Below the pieces are notes generated by a model, which worked only from the letters and a program-made list of their open reading frames with translations, had not been told where the DNA came from and made no database searches. A DNA stretch of 64,000 bases, from NCBI RefSeq assembly GCF_006874475.1, contig NZ_VIRM01000001.1, positions 248,001-312,000 on the forward strand, in the 5' to 3' direction. Positions 17,935 through 27,166 of this stretch are shown here, one piece after another (the stretch's first letter is position 1; each line of letters opens with the position of its first letter). The translations under genes and the position numbers were made by a program. Source of the stretch: Microbispora hainanensis. Its GTDB lineage: Bacteria > Actinomycetota > Actinomycetes > Streptosporangiales > Streptosporangiaceae.

Positions 17935-18842
17935 CCGCCCCCCTGCGGCTCGGCACCCGCAAGAGCCTGATGGCGACGTCGCAGTCGCAGATCGTCGCCG
18001 ACCGGCTGACCGCCCTGACCGGCCGGGCGGTGGAGCTCGTCGGCGTCACCACCTTCGGCGACGTGTCCCGGGCCCACCTGACCCAGCTCGGCGGCACGGG
18101 CGTGTTCGTCAACGACCTGCGCGGCCGGTTGCTGGCCGGCGAGGTCGACTTCGCGGTCCACTCGCTGAAGGACCTGCCGACCAAGCCGGACGAGCGGCTC
18201 GCGATGGCCGCGATCCCGCGGCGGGACGACCCGCGTGACGCGCTCGTCGGCCCGGTGAAGCTGCACGACCTGCCCGCCGGCGCCCGCGTCGGCACCGGCT
18301 CACCGCGCCGGGTGGCCCAGCTGCGCCTGCTCCGGCCGGATCTCGACTACGTCCCCATCAGGGGAAACGCGGACACCCGCATCGGCAAGGTGACGTCGGG
18401 CGAGCTCGACGCCGTCGTGCTGGCCGCCGCAGGGCTGGCCAGGATCCGCCGTGACGGGGAGATCGCCCAGGTGTTCGAGGTCGACGAGATGCTGCCCGCT
18501 CCCGGGCAGGGCGCCCTCGCCGTCGAGTGCCTGGCCGACCGTGACGATCTCATCGAGCTGCTGCGCGCCGTCGACGACCCGCCGACGCGGGCCGCGGTGG
18601 ACGCCGAGCGCTCGGTGCTCGCCGCCCTCGAGGCCGGTTGCGCGGCCCCGGTAGGTGCTTTCGCCTCCGGTGACGGGCACATTCTCAATCTGACCGCCAC
18701 CGTCGTCGCCGTCGACGGCACACGGTCGGTGCGCAAGTCCACCTCCGGACCCTCTACGACGGCCGTGGAGATGGGCCGCGAACTCGCGGCAGCCATGATC
18801 GCCGAGGGGGCCGACACGTTGATGGGGGAGCAGGCCCGTTGA
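17931..18842 (+). CDS. hemC: Porphobilinogen deaminase (hydroxymethylbilane synthase)
   Basis: Condenses four porphobilinogens to hydroxymethylbilane on a covalent dipyrromethane cofactor. It has RLGTRKSLMATSQSQ at the start, DFAVHSLKDLP with the catalytic Asp nearby, GTGSPRRVAQLRLLRPDL, RGNADTRIGK, and cofactor-binding Cys237 in EAGCAAPVGAFA. Length (303) is normal. It overlaps hemA and hemD by four bases each, so the three are tightly coupled. Cytoplasmic. Confidence 0.97.
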   Translation: MTAPLRLGTRKSLMATSQSQIVADRLTALTGRAVELVGVTTFGDVSRAHLTQLGGTGVFVNDLRGRLLAGEVDFAVHSLKDLPTKPDERLAMAAIPRRDDPRDALVGPVKLHDLPAGARVGTGSPRRVAQLRLLRPDLDYVPIRGNADTRIGKVTSGELDAVVLAAAGLARIRRDGEIAQVFEVDEMLPAPGQGALAVECLADRDDLIELLRAVDDPPTRAAVDAERSVLAALEAGCAAPVGAFASGDGHILNLTATVVAVDGTRSVRKSTSGPSTTAVEMGRELAAAMIAEGADTLMGEQAR

Positions 18843-20428
18843 GCCCCGCGAATAACAGCACGCAGACCCGGTCCGGGTTCGTCGCCTTCGTCGGCGCCGG
18901 CCCCGGTGACGAGAACCTGCTCACGTTGCGCGGCGCCGACCTGCTGGGCAGGGCCGACGTCGTCGTGCTCGACCGGCAGGCGTACGGCTCGCTGCTGCGC
19001 CACAGCCGCGAGGACGTCGAGGTCGTCGACATCTCCGCCGACGCGGCGGAGAACTCGGTGTCGCTGAAGACCATCCAGGCCGCCAAGGCGGGCCGCACGG
19101 TCGTGCGGCTCTGCTCGGGCGACCCGTCCTTCTTCTCCTCCGTCACCGACGAGGTGGCCGCCTGCGCCAAGGCGGACGTGGACTTCGAGATCGTGCCCGG
19201 CGTGCCGCCGGCCACGGCGGTGCTGACCTACGCCGGCATCCCGCCGGCGGCGTCGGCGCCGGAGTTCCGCATCGTGGACGCGGCGCAGACCGACGACTGG
19301 GGCAAACACGCCGCGTGCGAGGGCACGCTGGTGATCTACAACGGCGTCGCGGACGCGGTCCCGATCAGCAAGGCGCTGATCGCGGGCGGCAAGGCCGACT
19401 CGACCCCGGTGGCGGTGACCAGCGACGGCACGACCACCGAGCAATACACGGTGGTCTCCAGCCTCGGGCGGCTCGGCCCCGACCTCAAGCACGCCGGGAT
19501 GACCGAGCCCGCGCTGATCGTGGTGGGCGACGCCGTCGGCATGCGCGACCGCCTGTCCTGGTTCGAGACCAAGCCGCTGTTCGGCTGGCGGGTGCTCGTG
19601 CCGCGCACCAAGGAGCAGTCCAAGGGGCTGTCGGAGCAGCTCCGCTCGTACGGCGCGGTGCCCGAGGAGGTGCCGACGATCTCCGTCGAGCCGCCGCGCA
19701 CGCCCCAGCAGATGGACCGCGCGATCAAGGGCCTGGTGACCGGTCGCTACGAGTGGGTCGCCTTCACCAGCGCCAACGCGGTCAAGGCGGTGCGCGAGAA
19801 GTTCGAGGAGTACGGCCTGGATGCCCGGGCGTTCGCCGGGCTCAAGGTCGCCGCCGTGGGCGAGGCCACCTCCCGGGCGCTCGTGGAGTTCGGCGTGAAG
19901 CCCGACCTCATGCCGACGGGCGAGCAGTCGTCCGAGGGCCTGCTGGCCGAGTGGCCGCCGTACGACTCGATGCTCGACCCGATCAACCGGGTGCTGCTGC
20001 CGCGGGCCGACATCGCGACCGAGACGCTGGTGGCGGGGCTGACCCAGCTCGGCTGGGAGTGCGACGACGTGACGGCCTACCGCACCGTGCGCGCCGCGCC
20101 GCCGCCCGCCCCGATCCGCGAGGCGATCAAGGGCGGCGGGTTCGACGCCGTGCTGTTCACCTCGTCCTCGACCGTGCGCAACCTCGTCGGCATCGCCGGA
20201 AAGCCGCACAACGTGACGGTGATCGCGGTCATCGGGCCGCAGACCGCCAAGACGGCCGAGGAGTTCGGCCTGCGGGTCGACGTGATGGCCGACAAACCGT
20301 CCGCTTCGGCTCTCGCCGCGGCGCTGGCGGATTATGGTGCCAAGATGCGGCACGCCGCCGTGTCGGCGGGCGAGGTGCCCCGCCGTCCGTCCCAGATGCG
20401 CAGGGGCGCGCGGCGACGCGTGAAGTGA
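18839..20428 (+). CDS. hemD: Fused uroporphyrinogen-III C-methyltransferase / uroporphyrinogen-III synthase
   Basis: A 529-residue fusion. Residues about 10-245 are a SUMT (CobA-type) domain with [32 protein letters not shown] and [16 protein letters not shown]. Residues about 255-505 are uroporphyrinogen-III synthase with [43 protein letters not shown] and [12 protein letters not shown]. So one protein both cyclises hydroxymethylbilane and can divert the product to precorrin-2/sirohaem or cobalamin. The fusion is known in actinobacteria. The SUMT half carries [14 protein letters not shown] in place of the usual F.RG.EE motif, so its methyltransferase activity is not certain. Confidence 0.93.
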   Translation: MSPANNSTQTRSGFVAFVGAGPGDENLLTLRGADLLGRADVVVLDRQAYGSLLRHSREDVEVVDISADAAENSVSLKTIQAAKAGRTVVRLCSGDPSFFSSVTDEVAACAKADVDFEIVPGVPPATAVLTYAGIPPAASAPEFRIVDAAQTDDWGKHAACEGTLVIYNGVADAVPISKALIAGGKADSTPVAVTSDGTTTEQYTVVSSLGRLGPDLKHAGMTEPALIVVGDAVGMRDRLSWFETKPLFGWRVLVPRTKEQSKGLSEQLRSYGAVPEEVPTISVEPPRTPQQMDRAIKGLVTGRYEWVAFTSANAVKAVREKFEEYGLDARAFAGLKVAAVGEATSRALVEFGVKPDLMPTGEQSSEGLLAEWPPYDSMLDPINRVLLPRADIATETLVAGLTQLGWECDDVTAYRTVRAAPPPAPIREAIKGGGFDAVLFTSSSTVRNLVGIAGKPHNVTVIAVIGPQTAKTAEEFGLRVDVMADKPSASALAAALADYGAKMRHAAVSAGEVPRRPSQMRRGARRRVK

Positions 20429-20441
20429 ACCGGCTCGTGTG

Positions 20442-20472
20442 CGGCCCGCCGGGACGGCCTCCCGGCGGGCCG
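20442..20472 (+). terminator. Strong 13-bp hairpin between hemD and hemB
   Basis: CGGCCCGCCGGGA and TCCCGGCGGGCCG form a perfect 13-bp GC stem with a 5-base loop (CGGCC). No T-run follows, which is common for actinobacterial terminator-like hairpins. It starts 14 bases after the hemD stop and ends 27 bases before hemB. It may attenuate or process the mRNA so that hemB is made at a different level from hemACD. Confidence 0.6.
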
Positions 20473-20498
20473 ACGCGATCAAGAGCGGGGAGACCATT

Positions 20499-21485
20499 GT
20501 GAACGCCCAATACCCGGTGGCGCGGCCCCGGCGGCTGCGCCGCACCGCCGCGATGCGCCGGATGGTCGCGGGGACGCGGCTGCACCCGGCCGAGCTCATC
20601 CTGCCGATGTTCGTCAAGGAGGGCATCGCCGAGCCGCAGCCGGTGGGCTCCATGCCCGGGGTCGTCCAGCACACGCGCGAGTCGCTGCGCAAGGCGGCCC
20701 ACGAGGCGGCCGACGCCGGTGTGGGCGGGATCATCCTGTTCGGGATCCCCGCGCACAAGGACGCCCGGGGCTCGGGCGCCGACGACCCGGACGGCATCGT
20801 CCAGGTGGCGCTGCGCGACCTCGCCTCCGACCTGGGCGACGCGCTGGTGCTGATGACCGACACCTGCCTCGACGAGTACACCGACCACGGCCACTGCGGC
20901 CTGCTGACGGCCGACGGCGAGGTGGACAACGACGCGACGCTGGAGCGCTACGCGTCGGCGGCGGTCGCGCAGGCGGCGGCCGGCTCCCGGATGATCGCGC
21001 CGAGCGGCATGATGGACGGCCAGGTCGGCGCCATCCGGGCCGCCCTCGACGCCAACGGCTTCGCCGGGATCCCGATCCTGGCGTACGCCGCGAAATACGC
21101 CTCCGGCTTCTACGGGCCGTTCCGCGACGCCGCCGAGTGCGCGCCGCAGTTCGGCGACCGCAGCGCCTACCAGCAGGACCCGGCCGGTCCGATCGGCGAG
21201 GCGCTGCGCGAGGTGCGCCTCGACCTGGCCGAGGGCGCGGACGCCGTCATGGTCAAGCCCGCCCTGGCCTACCTCGACATCCTGCGGCAGGTCCGCGACA
21301 CCGTCGACGTGCCGGTCGCGGCCTACCAGGTCAGCGGCGAGTACGCGATGGTCGAGGCGGCGGCGGCCAACGGCTGGATCGACCGGGAGCGGGTGATCAT
21401 GGAATCGCTGATCGCGATCCGCCGCGCCGGTGCCGACATGATCCTCACTTACTGGGCCACCGAGGTCGCCCGCGGACTATCCTGA
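20499..21485 (+). CDS. hemB: Delta-aminolevulinic acid dehydratase (porphobilinogen synthase)
   Basis: Condenses two 5-aminolevulinates to porphobilinogen. The 328-residue protein has [19 protein letters not shown], the substrate lysine in [15 protein letters not shown] and the Schiff-base lysine in [12 protein letters not shown]. The metal loop is [16 protein letters not shown], which lacks the three-cysteine zinc site (CxCxxxxxHxxC) and so fits the Mg-dependent, zinc-independent class. GTG 20499 follows GCGGGGAG; an in-frame upstream extension to 20439 covers the hairpin and is not used. Confidence 0.96.
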   Translation: MNAQYPVARPRRLRRTAAMRRMVAGTRLHPAELILPMFVKEGIAEPQPVGSMPGVVQHTRESLRKAAHEAADAGVGGIILFGIPAHKDARGSGADDPDGIVQVALRDLASDLGDALVLMTDTCLDEYTDHGHCGLLTADGEVDNDATLERYASAAVAQAAAGSRMIAPSGMMDGQVGAIRAALDANGFAGIPILAYAAKYASGFYGPFRDAAECAPQFGDRSAYQQDPAGPIGEALREVRLDLAEGADAVMVKPALAYLDILRQVRDTVDVPVAAYQVSGEYAMVEAAAANGWIDRERVIMESLIAIRRAGADMILTYWATEVARGLS

Positions 21486-21584
21486 CCCCTCATCAGGGGG
21501 GTCCTGCCGCGCCGCGATCGGCCAGAAGGCATTATCAGGTACATGTACCGCGAGCATCTTGCGTAACGCAGGAGGGCGGCGGGT

Positions 21585-22253
21585 GTGACGCTTGTGGGGA
21601 GGAGCGCCATGGTGGGGGTACCGCTGGCCCGACGTGCGAAACGGCGTGGGCATCACGCGCCGCGGAAGATGACGTCGGTGTTGGAGTACGCACAGCTGGG
21701 CTGGGCGAGCTGTATGGGCGCCCACCCGCTGAGCGAGGGAGGCAGGGCGTGCTCCTGCGACCGGGTCGGCTGTCCCGATCCCGGCATGCACCCGCTGTCG
21801 CCGGCGTGGCAGATGCAGGCCACGACGGACACGGCGCTGCTCACGCGGTGGTGGAAGCAGGATCCGGACATGAACGTGATCCTGCCCACCGGCAGGGTGT
21901 TCGACGTGTTCGACGTACCGGCCGCGGCGGGCCGTCCCGCCTTGGCCGCCATGGACGCAGCAGGCTTCGACACGGGCCCGGTCGCCGAGAACGGCGACCG
22001 GGTTCTTTTTTTCGTGGCGACGCGCGGTGCGCCCGAGGACGAGGACGAGTGGTGGTCCTGCAGCCTCGACGCGGGACCCGAGACGATCGACGAGACGCCG
22101 GGCCTGCGCTGGCACTGCCGGGACAGCTACGTGCTCGCGCCGCCGTCCACCACGCCCTCGGGCGGGGTCGTGAGCTGGATCAGGCCCCCCGACGGGCGTC
22201 CGCTGCCCGATCCGCTGCGTGTGCTCGACCTGCTCGCCGACTTCTGCGAGTGA
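21585..22253 (+). CDS. Prim-pol (bifunctional DNA primase/polymerase N-terminal) domain protein
   Basis: A 222-residue protein resembling the N-terminal prim-pol domain found in phage and actinobacterial primases: YAQLGWASCMGAHPLS, a Cys cluster CSCDRVGCPDPGMHPLSPAW, ATTDTALLTRWW, NVILPTGRVFDVFDVP (the metal-binding acidic pair) and LHWHC-like LRWHCRDSYVLAPPS. No helicase part follows. It has no mobile-element neighbours and lies between hemB and hemL, which I recall as a conserved actinobacterial position, so it is probably a resident gene of unknown role. GTG 21585 has AGGAGG eight bases upstream. Confidence 0.78.
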   Translation: MTLVGRSAMVGVPLARRAKRRGHHAPRKMTSVLEYAQLGWASCMGAHPLSEGGRACSCDRVGCPDPGMHPLSPAWQMQATTDTALLTRWWKQDPDMNVILPTGRVFDVFDVPAAAGRPALAAMDAAGFDTGPVAENGDRVLFFVATRGAPEDEDEWWSCSLDAGPETIDETPGLRWHCRDSYVLAPPSTTPSGGVVSWIRPPDGRPLPDPLRVLDLLADFCE

Positions 22254-22298
22254 TTCCCGGTACGGGCACCGGACGGGTGGGCCCGTAATCTGGAGGGC

Positions 22299-23594
22299 GT
22301 GACTCGCACGCAGACCTCCGAGGACCTGTTCGACCGCGCCCGCCGGATCGTTCCCGGCGGCGTCAACTCGCCGGTGCGCGCCTTCGGCGCCGTGGGCGGC
22401 GCTCCCCGCTTCATGGCCTCCGGCGAGGGGCCGTACATCACCGACGTGGACGGCAATCGCTACGTCGACCTGGTGTGCTCCTGGGGCCCGATGATCCTCG
22501 GCCACCGCCACCCCGCCGTCGTGGAGGCCCTGGAGGAGGCCGTCGCGCGCGGCTTCTCGTTCGGCACCGCGACCGAGGGCGAGGTCCTGCTCGCCGAGGA
22601 GATCGTCTCCCGGGTCGCCCCCGTCGAGAAGGTCCGCCTGGTCAGCTCCGGCACCGAGGCCACCATGTCCGCCGTACGGCTGGCCCGCGGCTTCACCGGG
22701 CGGGCGAAGGTCGTGAAGTTCGCCGGCTGCTACCACGGGCACGTGGACGCTCTGCTGGCCTCGGCCGGGTCCGGGGTCGTCACCTTCGGCCTGCCCGACA
22801 CACCCGGCGTCACCGGGGCCTCCGCGGCCGACACGATCGTGCTGCCGTACAACTCGGTCGAGGCGGTCGAGGAGGCGTTCCGCACGTTCGAGGTCGCCTG
22901 CGTGATCACCGAGGCGTGCCCGGCGAACATGGGCGTCGTGCCGCCCTCGGAGGGCTTCAACCGGCGCCTGCGCGAGCTGTGCACCGAGCACGGCGCGCTG
23001 CTGATCATCGACGAGGTGCTGACCGGGTTCCGCGTGTCCGCCTCCGGCTGGTATGGCATCGACCCGGTCGAGGCCGACCTGATGACGTTCGGCAAGGTCA
23101 TGGGCGGCGGGCTGCCCGCCGCGGCGTTCGGCGGACGGGCGGAGGTCATGGCCGCCCTCGCCCCCGAGGGGCCCGTCTACCAGGCCGGCACGCTGTCGGG
23201 CAACCCGCTCGCCTGCGCGGCCGGGCTGGCCACGCTGCGCGCCTGCGACGACGACGTGTACGACAGGGTCGACGCGTCCGCGCTGGTCATCGGCAGGGCC
23301 GCCTCCGACGCGCTGGCCGCCGCCGGGGTACCGCACCGCCTCCAGCGGGCCGGGAACCTCTTCTCGATCTTCTTCACCGACACCCCGGTCACCGACTTCG
23401 ACTCGGCCCGCACGCAGAACACCGACGCCTACCGCGCGTTCTTCCACAGCATGCTCGACCAGGGCGTCTACCTGCCGCCGTCGGCGTACGAGGCGTGGTT
23501 CCTGTCGGCCGCCCACGACGACGCGGCGCTCACGCAGGTCGCCGAGGCCCTGCCCCTGGCCGCCAAGGCCGCCGCCCAAGCCGCCGCCGTCTGA
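22299..23594 (+). CDS. hemL: Glutamate-1-semialdehyde 2,1-aminomutase
   Basis: PLP enzyme making 5-aminolevulinate from glutamate-1-semialdehyde, directly after HemA in the pathway. The 431-residue chain has [52 protein letters not shown] and the PLP lysine in [20 protein letters not shown] 22299 is 7 bases after TAATCT (22286-22291), with TGGAGGG in between, so it may be leaderless or use a very short leader. Its stop is one base from that of the convergent Uma2 gene. Confidence 0.97.
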   Translation: MTRTQTSEDLFDRARRIVPGGVNSPVRAFGAVGGAPRFMASGEGPYITDVDGNRYVDLVCSWGPMILGHRHPAVVEALEEAVARGFSFGTATEGEVLLAEEIVSRVAPVEKVRLVSSGTEATMSAVRLARGFTGRAKVVKFAGCYHGHVDALLASAGSGVVTFGLPDTPGVTGASAADTIVLPYNSVEAVEEAFRTFEVACVITEACPANMGVVPPSEGFNRRLRELCTEHGALLIIDEVLTGFRVSASGWYGIDPVEADLMTFGKVMGGGLPAAAFGGRAEVMAALAPEGPVYQAGTLSGNPLACAAGLATLRACDDDVYDRVDASALVIGRAASDALAAAGVPHRLQRAGNLFSIFFTDTPVTDFDSARTQNTDAYRAFFHSMLDQGVYLPPSAYEAWFLSAAHDDAALTQVAEALPLAAKAAAQAAAV

Positions 23595-23595
23595 T

Positions 23596-24225
23596 TCACT
23601 TCACCAGCCGGTCGAGATCCACCTCGAACGCGACGGGCACCTGCACCGCCAGGTGCCCGTGGTGGATTCCGGTCGGCGTGTACGCGCCCGTGGCGGGGTC
23701 CCGTTCGTACACGTAAACGACGGGACGCCCGTCGCTCTCCTCCACCCGCCAGAAGTGCGGGATGCCCGCCTCGGCGTACCTCAGCGGCTTGAGCTTGCGG
23801 TCGCGCTCCACCGACTCGGGAGAGACGATCTCGATCACGAGATGGACCTCTCGCGCTTCGTAAAAAGTACGTGCATTGTCCGCGGCGGCACCGGCGTCGA
23901 TGACCATCACATCCGGGCAGGGTCTCGTCCGTTCCCCCAGCTTGACGTCCATCTGCTGCACAGCTGCCAGGTACGTGGGGGCCTCCGCGTCGAGCCGTTC
24001 TGATAGGCCGCGGATGAGCCGCTCGTGGAACCGCCGCTGGGGGGACATGAAGACGAGTGCTCCATCGATCAGTTCGACGTGTTTGAAGAAGTCGGGCTCG
24101 CCATTCGGGCCCTCATAGGGCAGATGATCGAGGTCGTCCGCGGTCCACCCCCAGGGAGGCGGCGCCGGCCAGTACTCGAGTGCGCTGCTCACGTCGTGCA
24201 CTTTAGTGTCATCCTCGTCACTCAC
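23596..24225 (-). CDS. Uma2 family putative restriction endonuclease (DUF820)
   Basis: Uma2/DUF820 proteins have a PD-(D/E)XK nuclease fold and are abundant in actinobacteria and cyanobacteria with no firm role. Here ELIDGALVFMSPQRRFH, the core CPDVMVIDAGA, HLVIEIVSPESVERDRKLKPLRYAEAGIPHFWRV carry the Asp, Glu-x-Ser and Lys signature. About 209 residues from GTG 24225; a TTG at 24243 would add six. It is convergent with hemL and lies in a small accessory insert (23.6-26.3 kb) between hemL and the cytochrome c genes. Confidence 0.85.
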   Translation of the reverse strand: MSDEDDTKVHDVSSALEYWPAPPPWGWTADDLDHLPYEGPNGEPDFFKHVELIDGALVFMSPQRRFHERLIRGLSERLDAEAPTYLAAVQQMDVKLGERTRPCPDVMVIDAGAAADNARTFYEAREVHLVIEIVSPESVERDRKLKPLRYAEAGIPHFWRVEESDGRPVVYVYERDPATGAYTPTGIHHGHLAVQVPVAFEVDLDRLVK

Positions 24226-24294
24226 GGTAGCCGTTCCACTCAATCTCGTGACCCTTACCCCATTGTCTCCCGCCTGGCACGCGAGGACGAGGGG

Positions 24295-25182
24295 TCAGCG
24301 GGGGACGGGCACTGGGGGGCTCGTGAGGGCCGTACGGGGGCGTGAGTTGGCGAACAGGAGGCCGGCGAGGATCAGGGCGCCCGCGGCGACCGTGAGGAGG
24401 GAGATCGGCTCGCCGGTGAACAGCGCGGCGGAGGCGATGCCGAAGACCGGCACGAGCAGGCTGTACGGCGCGACCACCGAGGCGTCGTAGCGGGCCAGCA
24501 GCCATCCCCAGATGGCGAACCCGCCGAGGGTGGACAGGAACGCGGTGTAGAGCACGGCGCCCACGCCCTCGGCCGTGAACGACGTCAGCGACGACGGTCC
24601 TTCGGTCGCCAGGGCCAGCGCCAGCAGGGGCGGCGCCGAGACCGCGCTCACCCACACCATGAACCGCAGGGAGTCGGGCGGCGCGGCCTTGCGGGTGGCG
24701 ACGTTGCCGAGCCCCCACCCGGCCGCCGCGCCGACGCACAGCAGGAACGCGCCGAAGGGGATCGCCCCCGACCTCGCGGCCACGTCGGCCGCGATCAGGC
24801 CCAGGCCGCAGAAGGCCACCGCCGTGCCGGCGATCCTGCGCCGCCCGAGGCGCTCGCCCAGGAGCGCGGTCGCGAACAGCGCGGTGAAGACGGCCTGCAC
24901 CTGAATGACCAGGGAGGTCAGCCCGGCGGGCATGCCGGCGCGCATGCCGAGCAGCAGCAGGCCGTACTGGGCGACGCCGAGTGACGCGCCGGTGGCCAGC
25001 ACCCACCGCCAGGGCACGCGTGGCCCTCCGGCGACGAGTACGGCGGGGAAGGCGGCCAGCAGGAACCGGAGGGCGGCGTACGTCAGCGGCGGATAGTGCT
25101 TCAGTCCCGTCTGCATGACGACGAAGTTGAAGCCCCAGATGGCGGCGAGCGCGACGGCGAGAGCCAGGTGGCGGGGGCGCAT
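24295..25182 (-). CDS. EamA/DMT family transporter
   Basis: Ten-helix drug/metabolite-transporter protein with two EamA repeats. Repeat 1 starts LALAVALAAIWGFNFVVMQTGL; repeat 2 contains the matching AFLSTLGGFAIWGWLLARYDAS and SLLVPVFGIASAALFTGEPI. Length 295 is typical. Exporter of an amino acid, purine or drug is possible, not shown. It follows a 38-residue mini-ORF by 12 bases and both diverge from a LysR gene, which likely controls them. Confidence 0.9.
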   Translation of the reverse strand: MRPRHLALAVALAAIWGFNFVVMQTGLKHYPPLTYAALRFLLAAFPAVLVAGGPRVPWRWVLATGASLGVAQYGLLLLGMRAGMPAGLTSLVIQVQAVFTALFATALLGERLGRRRIAGTAVAFCGLGLIAADVAARSGAIPFGAFLLCVGAAAGWGLGNVATRKAAPPDSLRFMVWVSAVSAPPLLALALATEGPSSLTSFTAEGVGAVLYTAFLSTLGGFAIWGWLLARYDASVVAPYSLLVPVFGIASAALFTGEPISLLTVAAGALILAGLLFANSRPRTALTSPPVPVPR

Positions 25183-25193
25183 GGATCAGGGGA

Positions 25194-25310
25194 TCAGCGC
25201 GAGGAGGGGCGACGGTCGCGGGTCTGTCGTGCCTGCCGCGCCAGGGTCTCCAGATAGGAGGTCTGCTCGGATCGGACGGGCTTAGTGAAGAGTCTGTTGA
25301 AGATTCGCAT
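25194..25310 (-). CDS. 38-residue basic small protein
   Basis: An ORF of 38 codons starts ATG 25310 (MRIFNRLFTKPVRSEQ) and ends RDRRPSSR. It is hydrophilic and basic after an amphipathic N terminus. It fills the gap between the LysR promoter region and the EamA gene, whose start lies 12 bases downstream, so it would be first in that transcript. I do not recognise it. It could be a real small protein or a translated leader for the transporter. Confidence 0.45.
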   Translation of the reverse strand: MRIFNRLFTKPVRSEQTSYLETLARQARQTRDRRPSSR

Positions 25311-25328
25311 GGCTATATCGTCGCATCG

Positions 25329-25374
25329 CTAAACAGTTGAGCGCAAACAAGTTTTTCTAAGGAGAACGGTTTAG
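25329..25374. promoter_or_regulatory. LysR-type intergenic control region
   Basis: The 73-base AT-richer gap between the divergent mini-ORF and lysR contains CTAAAC (25329-25334) and its reverse complement GTTTAG (25369-25374). The right arm overlaps a -10-like TAGACT (25372-25377) that lies 6 bases from the LysR ATG, so the regulator is probably leaderless and autoregulated. The arms are far apart for one site and may be two half sites. Confidence 0.35.
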
Positions 25375-25383
25375 ACTGGCTAC

Positions 25384-26337
25384 ATGTTGGACCTGAACCG
25401 GTTGAAGGCTCTCCACGCCGTCGCGGTCTACGGCTCCGTAGGCGCTGCGGCCGAGGCGCTGATGGTCACCCCTTCGGCGATCTCCCAGCAGCTCGCGAAG
25501 CTCGAACGGGAGACCGGGGCCGTCCTGATCGAACGCAACGGGCGCGGGGTGAAACTGACCGACGCCGCCGGGCTGCTCGCCGAGCACGCCGAGCGGATCC
25601 TCGCGCTCGTGGAGACGGCGGAGGCCGACTTCGAGGCGCTGCGCGGGGCGGTGGTCGGCAAGCTGACCATGGCCGCCTTCCCCACCGCGGCCCGGGGCAT
25701 CGTGCCGCGCGCCCTGACCATGCTCAAGAGGCAGCATCCCGATCTCGACCTGCTGCTCTACGAGAGGGAGCCGGAGCGGCAGATCCGCGAGCTGGCGCGC
25801 GGCGACCTCGACCTCGCCGTCCTGCAGGACTGGCTCAACCGGCCGATGGCGCTGCCCGAGGGTCTGTCGCGCACGGCGCTGTTCGACGACGTGGCCGACG
25901 TCGTCGTGCCGGCCGACCATCCCCTGGTGAAGGCCGACCATGTGCGGCTGAGCGACCTCGCCGGCGACAACTGGATCAGCTCGGCCCCCGGCACCGTCTG
26001 CCACGACTTCCTGGTGTTCCTGCTGCGCTCCGAGGAGCGGGAGCCGCGGATCGTCTGCATGGCCGACGAATACCCCACCCAGCTCGCGCTGGTCGCCGAG
26101 GGCCACGGCTGCGCGCTCATCCCCCGGCTGGGCCGTGGACCGCTGCCCGAGGGCGTCGCCGTCCTGGCCGTCCAGCCGCCGCCGGTGCGGCGCATCTACG
26201 CGGTCTGGCGGGCCGACGCCGCCCGCCGCCCCGCGATCCGCGCCGCCGTCGACGCGCTGCGCTGCTCCGTCGACGCGCTGAACAGCCCTGTCACCGACGC
26301 GCCGCGCCCTGCGCCTGCGGAGCTGCCCGGCGGGTAG
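25384..26337 (+). CDS. LysR family transcriptional regulator
   Basis: N-terminal LysR winged helix (LNRLKALHAVAVYGSVGAAA, then VTPSAISQQLAKLERETGAV and GRGVKLTDAAGLLAEHAERI) followed by a periplasmic-binding-protein-like effector domain (LTMAAFPTAARGIVPRAL). Its 317 residues match the family. It diverges from the mini-ORF/EamA pair, the classical layout for a LysR regulator controlling a transporter. The inducer is unknown. Confidence 0.93.
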   Translation: MLDLNRLKALHAVAVYGSVGAAAEALMVTPSAISQQLAKLERETGAVLIERNGRGVKLTDAAGLLAEHAERILALVETAEADFEALRGAVVGKLTMAAFPTAARGIVPRALTMLKRQHPDLDLLLYEREPERQIRELARGDLDLAVLQDWLNRPMALPEGLSRTALFDDVADVVVPADHPLVKADHVRLSDLAGDNWISSAPGTVCHDFLVFLLRSEEREPRIVCMADEYPTQLALVAEGHGCALIPRLGRGPLPEGVAVLAVQPPPVRRIYAVWRADAARRPAIRAAVDALRCSVDALNSPVTDAPRPAPAELPGG

Positions 26338-26349
26338 GCTGTCCAGGTC

Positions 26350-27090
26350 ATGACAGAGATGACCATCGTTCACCTGCTCCGGCACGGTGAGGTTCACAAT
26401 CCCCGTGGAGTCCTGTACGGCAGGCTGCCGGGCTACCACCTGTCCGAGACCGGCCGCAGGATGGCCGAGGTGGTCGCCAAGGCCGTCGAGGGCAGGGACA
26501 TCGTCGCGCTGTGGAGCTCGCCCATGGAGCGCGCCCAGGAGACCGCGGCGCCGGCCGCCCGGGCCCTGGGCCTCGAGGTGGCGCTCGACGAGCGGATGAC
26601 CGAGGCGGGCAACGTCTTCGAGGGCCTGCGGATGGCCGGGAGCGACAACGTCTTCCGCGACCCTCGCTCCTACCGCCACTTCAGGAACCCGTTCCGTCCG
26701 TCGTGGGGCGAGCCGTACACCGAGGTCGTGGCGCGCATGAAGGCGGTCGTTGACGACGCGCGGGCGGCGGCACGCGGCCACGAGGCACTGCTCGTCAGCC
26801 ACCAGCTGCCCATCTGGATCATCCGGCTGGCGGCCGAGGGCAGGCGCCTGTGGCACGACCCCCGCCGCCGTCAGTGCGCGCTCGCCAGCCTCACCAGCCT
26901 GACCTTCGAGGGCGACCGGCTCATGAGCGTCGGCTACAGCGAACCCGCCGGGGCGCTGCTCAGGGCCGGCACGCCGCCGCAGGGCGAGGCCGCGCTGTTC
27001 GACAAGGCCGACGAGGCGCTTCCGGAGGCCCTTCAGGCGGGCTCGGAGGACGAGGAGACCCCCGGACCGCGATCCGTCCCCGGCGTGTGA
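26350..27090 (+). CDS. Histidine phosphatase family protein
   Basis: Phosphoglycerate-mutase-like phosphatase with the RHGE catalytic motif at the N terminus (VHLLRHGEVHNPRGVLYGRL), SSPMERAQETAAPAA, and the second histidine in LLVSHQLPIWI. The C-terminal 40 residues are an acidic tail. A -10-like TAGGCT (26335-26340) ends 9 bases before the ATG. It is conserved upstream of the cytochrome c maturation genes in actinobacteria as I recall, but the substrate is unknown. Confidence 0.9.
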   Translation: MTEMTIVHLLRHGEVHNPRGVLYGRLPGYHLSETGRRMAEVVAKAVEGRDIVALWSSPMERAQETAAPAARALGLEVALDERMTEAGNVFEGLRMAGSDNVFRDPRSYRHFRNPFRPSWGEPYTEVVARMKAVVDDARAAARGHEALLVSHQLPIWIIRLAAEGRRLWHDPRRRQCALASLTSLTFEGDRLMSVGYSEPAGALLRAGTPPQGEAALFDKADEALPEALQAGSEDEETPGPRSVPGV

Positions 27091-27166
27091 CCCCGCGAAC
27101 GGGGCACCCGCGTCGCTCGGTAGGCTTACAGCTCTACCGGTTGTAGTACAAGGAGATCCTCCTCCC

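Noticed and set aside
23876-24345. Plus-strand frames opposite Uma2
   Set aside because: Shadow frames with no family resemblance and no ribosome site.
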